From NCBI GenBank assembly GCA_040902655.1, contig JBBDWV010000014.1:96952-160951 (forward strand): a stretch of 64,000 bases of DNA, given 5' to 3'. This document shows positions 40,281 through 48,120 of the stretch, piece by piece. A program made the position numbers and the translations under genes. The notes beneath the pieces were generated by a model, which ran no database searches, was not told the origin of the DNA, and saw nothing but the letters and a program-made list of their open reading frames with translations. This stretch comes from Mycobacteriales bacterium. GTDB taxonomy: Bacteria; Actinomycetota; Actinomycetes; Mycobacteriales; SCTD01. The number at the start of each line of letters is the position of its first letter. The first letter of the stretch is position 1.

Positions 40281-42563
40281 ATGCACCTCCCCCTCCATCG
40301 ACGACGGGCAGGGCGGCACCACAACGCCGCCCGGCTGTTGCTCGCCGCCCTGCTCATGGCGGGCGTGGCGCACGCACCCCTCAGCTCTGCCGACGTCCCG
40401 CCGCCCCCGAGCGGGCAGGTGTCCTGCGGCGCCCTGACGCCGCTGTCCGCCGACGGCGGGGGGCCCACGGCCTGCACGCACGGCCCCGATCCGGCACCTC
40501 CCGGGGTGGATCCGAGCGTGCCCTGGCCCGGCCGTGAGGAGCAACCGGTGCCCGCCACCGCCCAGGCGCTGCCCCCGCCGACGCTGCCCTGCTACGGCGA
40601 CGGCACGTCCGGCGCGAGGATCCAGGCGATCTACGCCGTGCCGGCAGGAACGACTGACCGCTACGCGACGGTGGCCCCGTCGATCGCCCGGTGGGCCGCC
40701 GAAGCCGATCATGTGTTCGCGGAGAGCGCCCGGCAGACCGGCGGCGTGCGACACCTGCGCTACGTCACCGACAGCAACTGCACCCTGGTCGTCCAGCGCG
40801 TCGCGCTGACTGCCCTCGGCGACGACACCTTCACCAACACCATGACCGAGCTGCGCGCCCAGGGCTTCAACCGGCCGGATCGCAAGTATCTCGTCTGGAT
40901 GGAGTCGACCGTCCTGTGTGGCATCGCGGGCTACTACCTCGACGACCGGCCGGGCCAGGACAACGTCAACAATTCCGGCGCCGCCGGCCAGGTCGGCCGG
41001 ATCGACAGCGGCTGCTGGGGCTTGGCGTCGCGCGGGCAGTCGGTGGAGGCACACGAGCTGCTGCACAACCTCGGTGGCGTGCAGCCGACGGCGCCGCACG
41101 CGACGCAGCTCGGCCACTGCGACGACGACGCCGACCGGATGTGTTACGCCGACGGCTCTCCCGGGCTGGTCCTGCGCACCGTGTGCCCGGCCAGCATGGA
41201 GGCGTACCTGGACTGCGGGAAGGACGACTACTTCTCGACGGCGCCCGCGACGGGCAGTTACCTCGCCACCCGCTGGAACACCGCCCGGAGCAGCTTCCTC
41301 GCCACGCAGGAGCCGTCGACGGCCGTGCCGGTCACGGCCTCGCCGCAGCCTCCGCCGCCCTCCCCGTCGCCCACCGCGTCCCCGCCGCCACCGGGCTCCG
41401 GGCTGCTCGGCGCGAACGCCGATGCGCTGTTCACCTCCCTCACACCGGCGCGCGTCTTCGACACCCGCACCGGCAACGGCGGGCGCACCGGCAAGCTCGG
41501 TCCCGGCGGGTCCCACGACGTCACCGTCGTGGGCCGGGGAGGTGTTCCCACGACCGGAGTGGGGGGCGTCCTGCTGAACGTCACGGTCACGCAGGGGACC
41601 GCCGCGAGCGACATGACCGTCCACCCCACGGGCGGTCAGCAGCCGGCGGCGCCGAACCTGGTGTTCTCGGCGAACCAGACCCGCCCGAACCTGGTGGTCG
41701 TCCCGGTCGGGTCCGGCGGGCGGGTGCGCTTCACCAACCGCGCCGGCTCGACCCATGTCCTGGCCGACGTGGTGGGCTGGTTCGACGCGGGCGGCGGCCA
41801 GGCGCAGTCGCGGTTCTCCTCGTTGACACCGGACCGGATCCTGGACACCCGTACCGGTGTCGGCGCCCCGCGGGCACGGCTGGGCGCAGCGCGCACGCTG
41901 TCGCTGCAGGCGACCGGGCGGGGCGGCGTACCGGCCTCGGGCGTCTCGGGCGTCGTCATGAACGTGACGGTGACCAACCCGACGGCCGCGAGCTTCCTCA
42001 CGCTCTCGCCGGGCGGACGGTCGCGGCCGCTGGCCTCGCAGTTGAACTTCGTTTCGAACCAGACGGTACCCAACCTCGTGTTCGTGGCGACCGGGCCGGA
42101 CGGCAGGGTCGACATCTACAACGCGGCCGGGGAGACGCACGTCATCGCCGACGTCGTCGGTTGGCTCGACAACGGGTCGAAGGCCGCGCAGTCCCAGTAC
42201 GAGGCGCTGGAGCCGCGTCCCCTGCTGGACACCCGCACGGGGGAGGGCGGGCGCACCACGCGGCTCGGCCCGGGCGAGACGGCCACCGTGCAGGTGACCG
42301 GACGGCAGGGCGTTCCCGCCTCCGGTGTCGCCGGTGTCACGCTCAACGTGAGCGCCATCGACCCCACGCAGAGCGGTTTCCTCACCGTCTACCCCACCGG
42401 CGCCTCCCGGCCCACGGCGTCGAACCTCAACTTCACGGCACAGCAGTCGACGGCCAACGTCGTGGCGGTGCCGGTGGGGCGGGACGGCCGGATCGACATC
42501 TACAACCCGTTGGGCGGCACCCACGTCCGGGTCGACGTGGTCGGGTTCTTCGATCAGGGCTGA
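40281..42563 (+). CDS. Secreted HELLH zinc metalloprotease-like protein with three C-terminal repeats
   Basis: 760 residues from ATG 40281. Signal peptide (basic start, AARLLLAALLMAGVAHA). The catalytic part (about 100-345) has H258-E259-L-L-H262 in SVEAHELLHNLGGVQ, later H273 and H279 as possible third ligands, and a Met-turn-like RMCY (286-289). A Pro/Ser linker (350-372) leads to three copies of a domain of about 125 residues (from 385, 511 and 640), each running from SLTP.R..DTRTG through GVPASGV and LNVTVT to HV.ADVVGW. Such repeats are common in secreted actinobacterial proteins. Substrate unknown. Confidence 0.85.
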   Translation: MHLPLHRRRAGRHHNAARLLLAALLMAGVAHAPLSSADVPPPPSGQVSCGALTPLSADGGGPTACTHGPDPAPPGVDPSVPWPGREEQPVPATAQALPPPTLPCYGDGTSGARIQAIYAVPAGTTDRYATVAPSIARWAAEADHVFAESARQTGGVRHLRYVTDSNCTLVVQRVALTALGDDTFTNTMTELRAQGFNRPDRKYLVWMESTVLCGIAGYYLDDRPGQDNVNNSGAAGQVGRIDSGCWGLASRGQSVEAHELLHNLGGVQPTAPHATQLGHCDDDADRMCYADGSPGLVLRTVCPASMEAYLDCGKDDYFSTAPATGSYLATRWNTARSSFLATQEPSTAVPVTASPQPPPPSPSPTASPPPPGSGLLGANADALFTSLTPARVFDTRTGNGGRTGKLGPGGSHDVTVVGRGGVPTTGVGGVLLNVTVTQGTAASDMTVHPTGGQQPAAPNLVFSANQTRPNLVVVPVGSGGRVRFTNRAGSTHVLADVVGWFDAGGGQAQSRFSSLTPDRILDTRTGVGAPRARLGAARTLSLQATGRGGVPASGVSGVVMNVTVTNPTAASFLTLSPGGRSRPLASQLNFVSNQTVPNLVFVATGPDGRVDIYNAAGETHVIADVVGWLDNGSKAAQSQYEALEPRPLLDTRTGEGGRTTRLGPGETATVQVTGRQGVPASGVAGVTLNVSAIDPTQSGFLTVYPTGASRPTASNLNFTAQQSTANVVAVPVGRDGRIDIYNPLGGTHVRVDVVGFFDQG

Positions 42564-42570
42564 GCCGGTC

Positions 42571-43053
42571 TCAGAACAGCGAGGAGGACTCCAACGCGAG
42601 CAGTCGCTGCTTGCGCTCGACGCCTCCGGCGTAGCCGCGCAGCTTCCCGTCGGACCCGATCACCCGGTGGCACGGGACGATGACGGCGATCGGGTTCCGG
42701 CCGTTGGCCAGTCCGACGGCGCGCACACACCGGGGGTCGCCGAGCCGCGCGGCGAGCTCGCCGTACGTCATGGTGGTGCCGTACGGGATCCGGCGCAGCT
42801 CGTCCCAGACCCGCTGCTGGAAGGCGGTCCCGGGCGGCGCCAGCGGGAGGTCGAACGCGGTGCGCTCACCGGCGAAGTGCTCGCCCAGCTGACGGCCGGC
42901 CTCGGCGAGCACCGGCTCGGCCGAGGGCGGACCGCGCTCCTCGTACGGCGGGCGCTGCCCGCTCCGGAAGCGCGCCTTCACCAGGGCGCCGTCGACGGCG
43001 ACCAGCAGCAGGTCGCCCAGCGGCGTCGGGACCGTCGTGCAGGCCTGCGTCAT
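42571..43053 (-). CDS. ogt: Methylated-DNA--protein-cysteine methyltransferase
   Basis: 160 residues from ATG 43053. The active-site motif is VIVPCHRVIG with C128; the helix-turn-helix text QQRVWDELRRIPYGTTMTYGELA and the winged region LRGYAGGVERKQRLLALE are intact. It removes O6-alkyl groups from guanine in a suicide reaction. The start faces acVLRF1 with 88 bp between. The 3' end nearly touches the metalloprotease 3' end (7 bp). Confidence 0.95.
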   Translation of the reverse strand: MTQACTTVPTPLGDLLLVAVDGALVKARFRSGQRPPYEERGPPSAEPVLAEAGRQLGEHFAGERTAFDLPLAPPGTAFQQRVWDELRRIPYGTTMTYGELAARLGDPRCVRAVGLANGRNPIAVIVPCHRVIGSDGKLRGYAGGVERKQRLLALESSSLF

Positions 43054-43141
43054 GGCGGCACGGTAATGCGCGGGACCGCGCCGTAGCGTGAGGCCGCGTG
43101 CAGTCCCTCCCCCTGGCCGTACCGGGCCCGGCGGTGCCCTC

Positions 43142-43780
43142 GTGACGGCGCGGCCGGCTGCCGGTGGTGGCCGCTGGGTGAGCGTCTCGCCCGAGCGGCT
43201 GCAGCGCTGGCTGGACGGCTTTGCCACCCGGCACGGCACGGTGACCCGCACCGTCGACACGGGCGTCGTGCGGCTGATCGGTGAGGACGGCTCGCTCGCC
43301 GAGATCGAGGTGCCGTTCCCGCCGCTGACGGGCGGGCTGGTCGAGCACGTCCTGCGCGAGCGGCGGGTGGGCGTGCTCCTCGTACGCCTCGGCGGTTGTG
43401 CCTGCGGAGTCTTCGACGGGCCGCGGCTGGTCGCGTCGAAGGTGACCACCCGCCAGGTGCACGGGCGCTCCGCCGCCGGCGGACAGTCCCAGCAGCGCTT
43501 CGCGCGGCGCCGCGAGGGTCAGGTGCGGATGGCGCTGCAGGCCTCCGCCGACACGGCCGTACGTGTGCTGCTGCCGGCCGCGGCCAGCCTCGACGCGGTG
43601 GTGGTCGGCGGCGAGCGCAGCGCTGTGGACGAGGTGCTGGCCGACCGCCGGCTCGAGCCGCTGCGCCCGCTGGTGACCGGCCGGCTGCTCGACGGCCCCG
43701 ACCCGCGACAGAAGGTGCTCGAGGCGTCGTACGACCAGCTGCGCCAGGTCTGGATCCGGGTGGTCGACCCGCCCGGCTGA
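43142..43780 (+). CDS. acVLRF1 family peptidyl-tRNA hydrolase (eRF1-like)
   Basis: 212 residues from GTG 43142. A release-factor-like domain with G113-G114-Q115 in AAGGQSQQRFARRREGQ is the signature of actinobacterial VLRF1 proteins. RVGVLLVRLGGCACGVFDG and TRQVHGRS precede it, and VLLPAAASLDAVVVGGERSAVDEVL and RPLVTGRLLDGPDPR follow. Members of the VLRF1/Vms1 clade hydrolyse stalled peptidyl-tRNA in ribosome rescue; the actinobacterial role is inferred. No clear Shine-Dalgarno is present; an upstream GTG at 43088 is a weaker start. Confidence 0.82.
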   Translation: MTARPAAGGGRWVSVSPERLQRWLDGFATRHGTVTRTVDTGVVRLIGEDGSLAEIEVPFPPLTGGLVEHVLRERRVGVLLVRLGGCACGVFDGPRLVASKVTTRQVHGRSAAGGQSQQRFARRREGQVRMALQASADTAVRVLLPAAASLDAVVVGGERSAVDEVLADRRLEPLRPLVTGRLLDGPDPRQKVLEASYDQLRQVWIRVVDPPG

Positions 43781-43782
43781 CC

Positions 43783-43805
43783 AGCCGATCGACCGTCGGT
43801 CGGCT
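43783..43805 (+). terminator. Stem-loop directly after the acVLRF1 stop
   Basis: AGCCGATCGA (43783-43792) and TCGGTCGGCT (43796-43805) pair over ten positions with one T-G wobble and a 3-base loop. It starts two bases after the stop codon. There is no T-run, as is usual for actinobacterial terminators. Confidence 0.6.
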
Positions 43806-44230
43806 TCTGCACGATCTGCTCCTGCCCGGCGTCCGGTTCTGGTCGGGGCGCCGGGTGGTCGGCGGTCGGGCGTGCCTGGCCGCTTGACCCGGCCGGCCCT
43901 GCGCGAGGTCATCCGCTGGATGCGCCGATGGCGGGAGGTCGGTGCACACGTGGTGCGCGCGTCGCGGTGACTGTCCGGTGTAAGCGCGACGCAGGCCGCT
44001 GCGCCGGCGAGAGGAGAGACCAGCAGGCCACGCACCGGGGCAAGGCTCCGCCGGAGCAGGCCCCGCAGGAACGGTTGTGGACGGCGCGCGGGCAACGTCC
44101 CGTAAGGCCGGAGGAAGCGGGCGGTCGCCGCCGCGAACCACCGGGCCGTGGGAGTCATGACTTGCACCTCGATGGCGGACGCGGCGCCTCGAGCGTGAGC
44201 ACCCGATCGAGGAGGGCCATCCGGGGCCGA

Positions 44231-44308
44231 GGTACACGTCCTGACTCCCGCGAGCCTGAATCCCGCGGGGCAAGGTGCACGTCCTGACTCCCGCGAGCCT
44301 GACTCCCG
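44231..44308. repeat. 35-bp direct repeat, two copies
   Basis: The segment from GGTACACGTCCTGACTCCCG (44231-44265) recurs at 44274-44308 with two substitutions, at a 43-bp period. Inside each copy CCTGACTCCCG/CCTGA.TCCCG repeats again, so there is a smaller periodicity of about 15 bp. It lies in the spacer before the PHA synthase region. Confidence 0.85.
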
Positions 44309-44413
44309 AGGAGCGAGGCACGGCCCGCGTGACGCCCACGGGGCACCGGTGACACCGGCCGCACGCGGATCGATCCAGCCGCACGCCGGCCCGACGGCTC
44401 GCGGCCGGACCCG

Positions 44414-44941
44414 TCAGGTCAGCGCGTCCTCGAGCCCGGCGGCGGCCATGCCGGACCAGGTGCCGTCGACGACGTGGGCGAGCACGACGAGGTCCCTCAG
44501 CTCGCCGGCTCGGTCCCGCACGTGGTCGCGCAGCAGTGCCTCGGGCTCGAAGCCGATCGCCTCGAACATCCCGATGGCCGGGACCGCGTCCACGACGACC
44601 TCGACCACGATCTTGGTCAGCTCCATCTCGAGGGACATGAGCAGGCCGGTACGCGCCAGCTCGCGGCCGATGCCCTTGCCGCGCGCCTGCGGGTCGACGA
44701 CCACCCGGAGGCTGCCGACGTGCGAGGACCAGCCGACCAGCGGGATCACGGCGACATACCCGATGACCGTGCCGTCGTCCACGGCCACCGACCGGCGGGC
44801 CCGGCCGTCCGCGAGCCAGCTCTCGATGACGCCGGACCGCAGCACGTCCTCGGCGAAGCTGTTGTGATCGGACTCCGGCACGCGTCGGAAGAACTCCTCG
44901 AGTGGCGCGGCGAGCTCCGGGGTCAGCGGCTGGACGTCCAT
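44414..44941 (-). CDS. GNAT family N-acetyltransferase
   Basis: 175 residues from ATG 44941. The acetyl-CoA loop is RVVVDPQARGKGIGRELARTGL, preceded by TVIGYVAVIPLVGWSSHVGSL and followed by KIVVEVVVDAVPAIGMFEAIGFEPEALL. A single-domain GNAT of unknown substrate. The start overlaps the end of phaC by 19 bp on the same strand, and the conserved linkage to PHA synthase in this orientation hints at a role in, or co-expression with, storage metabolism. Confidence 0.88.
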   Translation of the reverse strand: MDVQPLTPELAAPLEEFFRRVPESDHNSFAEDVLRSGVIESWLADGRARRSVAVDDGTVIGYVAVIPLVGWSSHVGSLRVVVDPQARGKGIGRELARTGLLMSLEMELTKIVVEVVVDAVPAIGMFEAIGFEPEALLRDHVRDRAGELRDLVVLAHVVDGTWSGMAAAGLEDALT

Positions 44942-46029
44942 GAGCCGTTCCTCTCGTCGGTCGTGCTGTGGTCGCGCAGCCACTCGAAGATCCGGGGCAG
45001 CGTGGTCGTCGCGGCGGCCTTGCCCATCACCAGCCCGACGTGGCCCGCGGGAAGCTCCAGCGTCTCGGCCTGCGCCGCCCCCACCAGCCGGCACACCGGA
45101 AGCGCCGCCGCCGAGGGCACGATGTGATCCCTGGACGCGACGACGTTCAACACCGGCCAGCGGACATCGACCAGCGTGAGGGGCCGGTCGTCCAGCCGGA
45201 ACCGGCCCGCCATCAGCGCGCCGTCCCTCATGAGCTCGACGGTCTCGCCGAAGGCCCTGCCCGGGAAGGGGATGTGGTCGCGGGTCCACTGCCCCATGAC
45301 CTGGAAGCCCTCCATCTGCCGGTCGTCCCAGAGCTTCTCCCACAGCACGGCGTACTGCGTGAGGTCGGCCGTCGGCTTGAGCACGCGGAAGGCGTTGCGG
45401 ATGACCTCGGCCGGGACGTTGCCGGTGTCGTCGATCAGGTCCTCGGGAGCCACCCGGCCCTCGCCGAAGATCCGCCCGAACAACCCCATCGCGTCGAAGT
45501 CGACCGGGGTGGCCATCGTCACCAGCGAGGCGACCGGCAGGTCCGGGTGGGCGGCGCCCAACAGCAGCGACAGGAGACCGCCGTAGCAGTAACCGATCAG
45601 GTTGACCTCGTCCACACCCGAGGTGTCGAGGACCGCGCCGACGGCGGCCGGCAGCAGCTCGTCGACGTAGGTGGCCAGCCCGTTGCCGGCCTCCCGCTCG
45701 TCGGGGATCCCCCAGTCCAGCAGGTACACGTCGAAGCCCTCGTCACGCAGCGCCTGCACGAAACTGGTACCGGGATAGAGGTCGAGGATGTAGCTGCGGC
45801 TGACCAGGCTCATGACGATGAGCACCGGCGTGCCCGTGCTGACCCGGTCGCTGCGGTAGCGCCAGAGCTGGGCCTTGTCACGGCGCCAGACGGTCTCCTT
45901 GGGCGTCGTCCCGACCTTCGGCCGGTCGATCCCGGCCATGTACTTGACGCCGTTGCGCGCCCGCAGCAGGTTGCGCCCCACGTCGCGGCGTACCCGCGCC
46001 GCCAGCTCGGCCGGATCGGTCGTCAGCAC
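44923..46029 (-). CDS. phaC: Class III-type polyhydroxyalkanoate synthase (PhaC)
   Basis: 368 residues from GTG 46029, preceded by GAGGAGGAG. The length is that of class III PhaC (about 360), far shorter than class I. The lipase-like box is GYCYGG with nucleophile C148, and the acid and base are in VASRDHIVPS and PAGHVGLV. YILDLYPGTSFVQALRDEGFDVYLLDWG is typical. It polymerises hydroxyacyl-CoA. Class III enzymes need PhaE; the small phasin-like gene just upstream, overlapping its start, may play that part. Confidence 0.9.
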   Translation of the reverse strand: MLTTDPAELAARVRRDVGRNLLRARNGVKYMAGIDRPKVGTTPKETVWRRDKAQLWRYRSDRVSTGTPVLIVMSLVSRSYILDLYPGTSFVQALRDEGFDVYLLDWGIPDEREAGNGLATYVDELLPAAVGAVLDTSGVDEVNLIGYCYGGLLSLLLGAAHPDLPVASLVTMATPVDFDAMGLFGRIFGEGRVAPEDLIDDTGNVPAEVIRNAFRVLKPTADLTQYAVLWEKLWDDRQMEGFQVMGQWTRDHIPFPGRAFGETVELMRDGALMAGRFRLDDRPLTLVDVRWPVLNVVASRDHIVPSAAALPVCRLVGAAQAETLELPAGHVGLVMGKAAATTTLPRIFEWLRDHSTTDERNGSWTSSR

Positions 46030-46327
46030 CCTGGGCTCCTCCTCGCGTCACAGCCTGCTGGCGCAGCGACTCGTCGAGCCGCCGGACGTTGCGGTCCAGC
46101 GAGCTGACCTGTTCGCGCAGCCGTACGACGTCGCTGGCGGCGGGCAGGTTCACCCGGTGCAGAGCGTGCCGCGTCGTCCGCTCCACGCGCCGGGACAGCG
46201 CCGCCCGGCTGCGCACGACCAGACCGGCCACGTCGGCGAAAATCTCGGTCTGTACGACGGACTCCAGGCGACTGCCGAGCGGGCGCTCGACGGCGTCGTA
46301 CGCCATGCGCCACAGCGGCTTCGCCAT
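45878..46327 (-). CDS. Phasin/PHA synthase subunit-like coiled-coil protein, 3' end doubtful
   Basis: Starts at ATG 46327 behind a strong AGGAGGTGC. The first 90 residues (MAKPLWRMAYDAVERPLGSR and a coiled coil VVRLREQVSSLDRNVRRLDE) look like a small granule-associated or synthase-subunit protein. As the sequence stands the frame runs on to 45878, overlapping phaC by 152 bp, and its last 55 residues (Arg/Gly/Gln-rich) read like an out-of-frame version of phaC. A one-base shift near 46050 would end it at a TGA just before the phaC ribosome site. So the C-terminus is uncertain, and a frameshift is possible. Confidence 0.6.
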   Translation of the reverse strand: MAKPLWRMAYDAVERPLGSRLESVVQTEIFADVAGLVVRSRAALSRRVERTTRHALHRVNLPAASDVVRLREQVSSLDRNVRRLDESLRQQAVTRGGAQGADDRSGRAGGAGTPRRGAQPAAGAQRRQVHGRDRPAEGRDDAQGDRLAP

Positions 46328-46416
46328 CGGCCCGCACCTCCTCCACCTCGGCCTCTACCCCTGCGGAGCCTCGACGCACACGTGTGACCGGCGCCTGACG
46401 GTGGCACAGACAGAAC

Positions 46417-48120
46417 ATGAGCCCCGTTCAGCAGCAGGCAGCCGCCACGCGCAGCGCGGCGGACGGCTCCCCCCTCGACGTGATGCTGACCGACGCGGCG
46501 CTGGGACCGATCCGCCGGCTGCTGCCCGGTCGCGCCGGCCTGAAGCTGTGGGCCCGGCTGGCATCGCGGCCGGTGGACACGACGCGGCTGGGACTGCGTA
46601 CGGCTGCCGAGCTCGGCAAGGTCGTCGCCGGAACGTCCGAGGTCGAGCCGGGCAAGCGCGACAAGCGCTTCGCCGACCCCGCGTGGAAGGGCAATCCGGT
46701 GCTGCACCGGCTCTGCCAGGGATATCTGGTCGCCGGATCCACCCTGGAGCGGGTCGTCGACGAGGCCGACCTCGACTGGCGCAGCGAGAAGCAGCTGCGC
46801 TACGCCGTGCAGATGCTCGTCGACGCGATGGCGCCCTCGAACCACCCGTTCCTCAACCCCGCCGCCCTCAAGACCGCCCTGGACACCGGCGGCCGGAGTT
46901 ACCTCAACGGCGCCCGGCAGTTCGTGCAGGACATGGCGTCGCGGCCCCGCATCCCCTCGATGGTCGACAGCCGCGGCTTCGCCGTCGGCGGCAACCTGGC
47001 CACCTCGCGCGGAGCCGTCGTCCTGCGCACCCCCGTCTTCGAGCTGATCCAGTACGCGCCACTGACCGAGCAGGTCCGCGAGGTACCGCTGCTGGTCGTC
47101 CCACCGATGATCAACAAGTACTACATCGCCGACCTCGCCCCGGGCCGCAGCATGATCGAACACTGGCTCGGCCAGGGGCAGCAGGTGTTCACCATCTCCT
47201 GGCGCAACCCGCAGGCCGAGCACCGCTCGTGGGACCTGGACGCCTACGCCGGAGCGGTCGTCGCGGCACTGGATGCGGTCGAGGAGATCACCGGCAGCGA
47301 GCGGAGCCACGTGCTCGGGCTCTGTGCGGGCGGCATCGTCACCAGCACCGTCCTGGCGCATCTGGCCGCCACGGGTGCGCTGCACCGCGTCGCGGGACTC
47401 ACCCTGGGGGTGACGCTGCTGGACCAGGAGCGGGCCGGCACCATCGGCTCGATGATCGACGAGTCGACTGCGCAGGTCGCGGTCGCGGAGTCGCAGCGCA
47501 GGGGCTACCTCGACGGCAAGGCGCTGGCGGGTGTCTTCGCCTGGCTGCGGCCCAACGACCTGATCTGGAACTACTGGGTCAACAACTACCTGCTCGGGAA
47601 AAAGCCTCCGGCCTTCGACGTCCTGGTCTGGAACTCCGACACCACGCGGATGCCGGCCGGCCTGCACCGCGACTTCATCCGCATGACGCTGGACAACTCG
47701 CTGACGAAGGCCGACACGATGACCGTGCTCGGGACGCCCGTCGACCTGTCCAAGGTCGACGTGGACTCCTACGTCGTCGCGGGCAGCACCGACCACATCT
47801 GTCCGTGGGAGAGCTGCTACCGCAGCGTGCACATGCTCGGTGGCGACACCCGCTTCGTGCTGTCGACGGCCGGTCACATCGCGGCGCTGGTCAACCCGCC
47901 GTCGAACCCGAAGTCCAACTTCCGGGTGAACGCCGAGCTGCCCGCCTCGGCCGAGGAGTGGCAGGTCGGCGCGGTCACCCATCCCGGCAGCTGGTGGACC
48001 GACCATGTCGCCTGGCTCGCCGAGCGTTCCGGGGACCTGCGGGCCGCGCCCACGACGCTGGGCAGCGCACAGCACCCGGAGCTCGTCCAGGCGCCCGGCA
48101 CCTACGTCCTGGAGCAGTGA
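46417..48120 (+). CDS. Class I-type polyhydroxyalkanoate synthase
   Basis: 567 residues from ATG 46417. The PhaC N-terminal domain (about 75-240; FADPAWKGNPVLHRLCQGYL) is followed by the alpha/beta hydrolase core with GLCAGG, C303 the nucleophile. INKYYIADLAPGRSMIEHWL, FTISWRNPQAEHRSWDLD and VVAGSTDHICPWESCY plus the H in TAGHIAALVNPP complete the site. It polymerises 3-hydroxyacyl-CoA. It is divergent from the class III-type gene, and the downstream hydrolase is coupled by GTGA. Confidence 0.94.
   Translation: MSPVQQQAAATRSAADGSPLDVMLTDAALGPIRRLLPGRAGLKLWARLASRPVDTTRLGLRTAAELGKVVAGTSEVEPGKRDKRFADPAWKGNPVLHRLCQGYLVAGSTLERVVDEADLDWRSEKQLRYAVQMLVDAMAPSNHPFLNPAALKTALDTGGRSYLNGARQFVQDMASRPRIPSMVDSRGFAVGGNLATSRGAVVLRTPVFELIQYAPLTEQVREVPLLVVPPMINKYYIADLAPGRSMIEHWLGQGQQVFTISWRNPQAEHRSWDLDAYAGAVVAALDAVEEITGSERSHVLGLCAGGIVTSTVLAHLAATGALHRVAGLTLGVTLLDQERAGTIGSMIDESTAQVAVAESQRRGYLDGKALAGVFAWLRPNDLIWNYWVNNYLLGKKPPAFDVLVWNSDTTRMPAGLHRDFIRMTLDNSLTKADTMTVLGTPVDLSKVDVDSYVVAGSTDHICPWESCYRSVHMLGGDTRFVLSTAGHIAALVNPPSNPKSNFRVNAELPASAEEWQVGAVTHPGSWWTDHVAWLAERSGDLRAAPTTLGSAQHPELVQAPGTYVLEQ

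Larger units (their letters stand above)
43781..44413. other. 633-bp spacer with repeats but no convincing gene
   Basis: The region begins with the stem-loop at 43783-43805 and contains the direct repeats at 44231-44308. A leftward frame from ATG 44167 (MQVMTPTARWFAAATARFL) stays open for a long way with fair GC3, but it runs antisense through acVLRF1 and matches nothing I know; it may be a decayed gene. Nothing else is seen on either strand. Confidence 0.6.

Noticed and set aside
42866-44167. Long leftward frame from ATG 44167
   Set aside because: Most of it is antisense to acVLRF1 and ogt is in another frame; only the first 90 residues lie in open spacer, and they match nothing.
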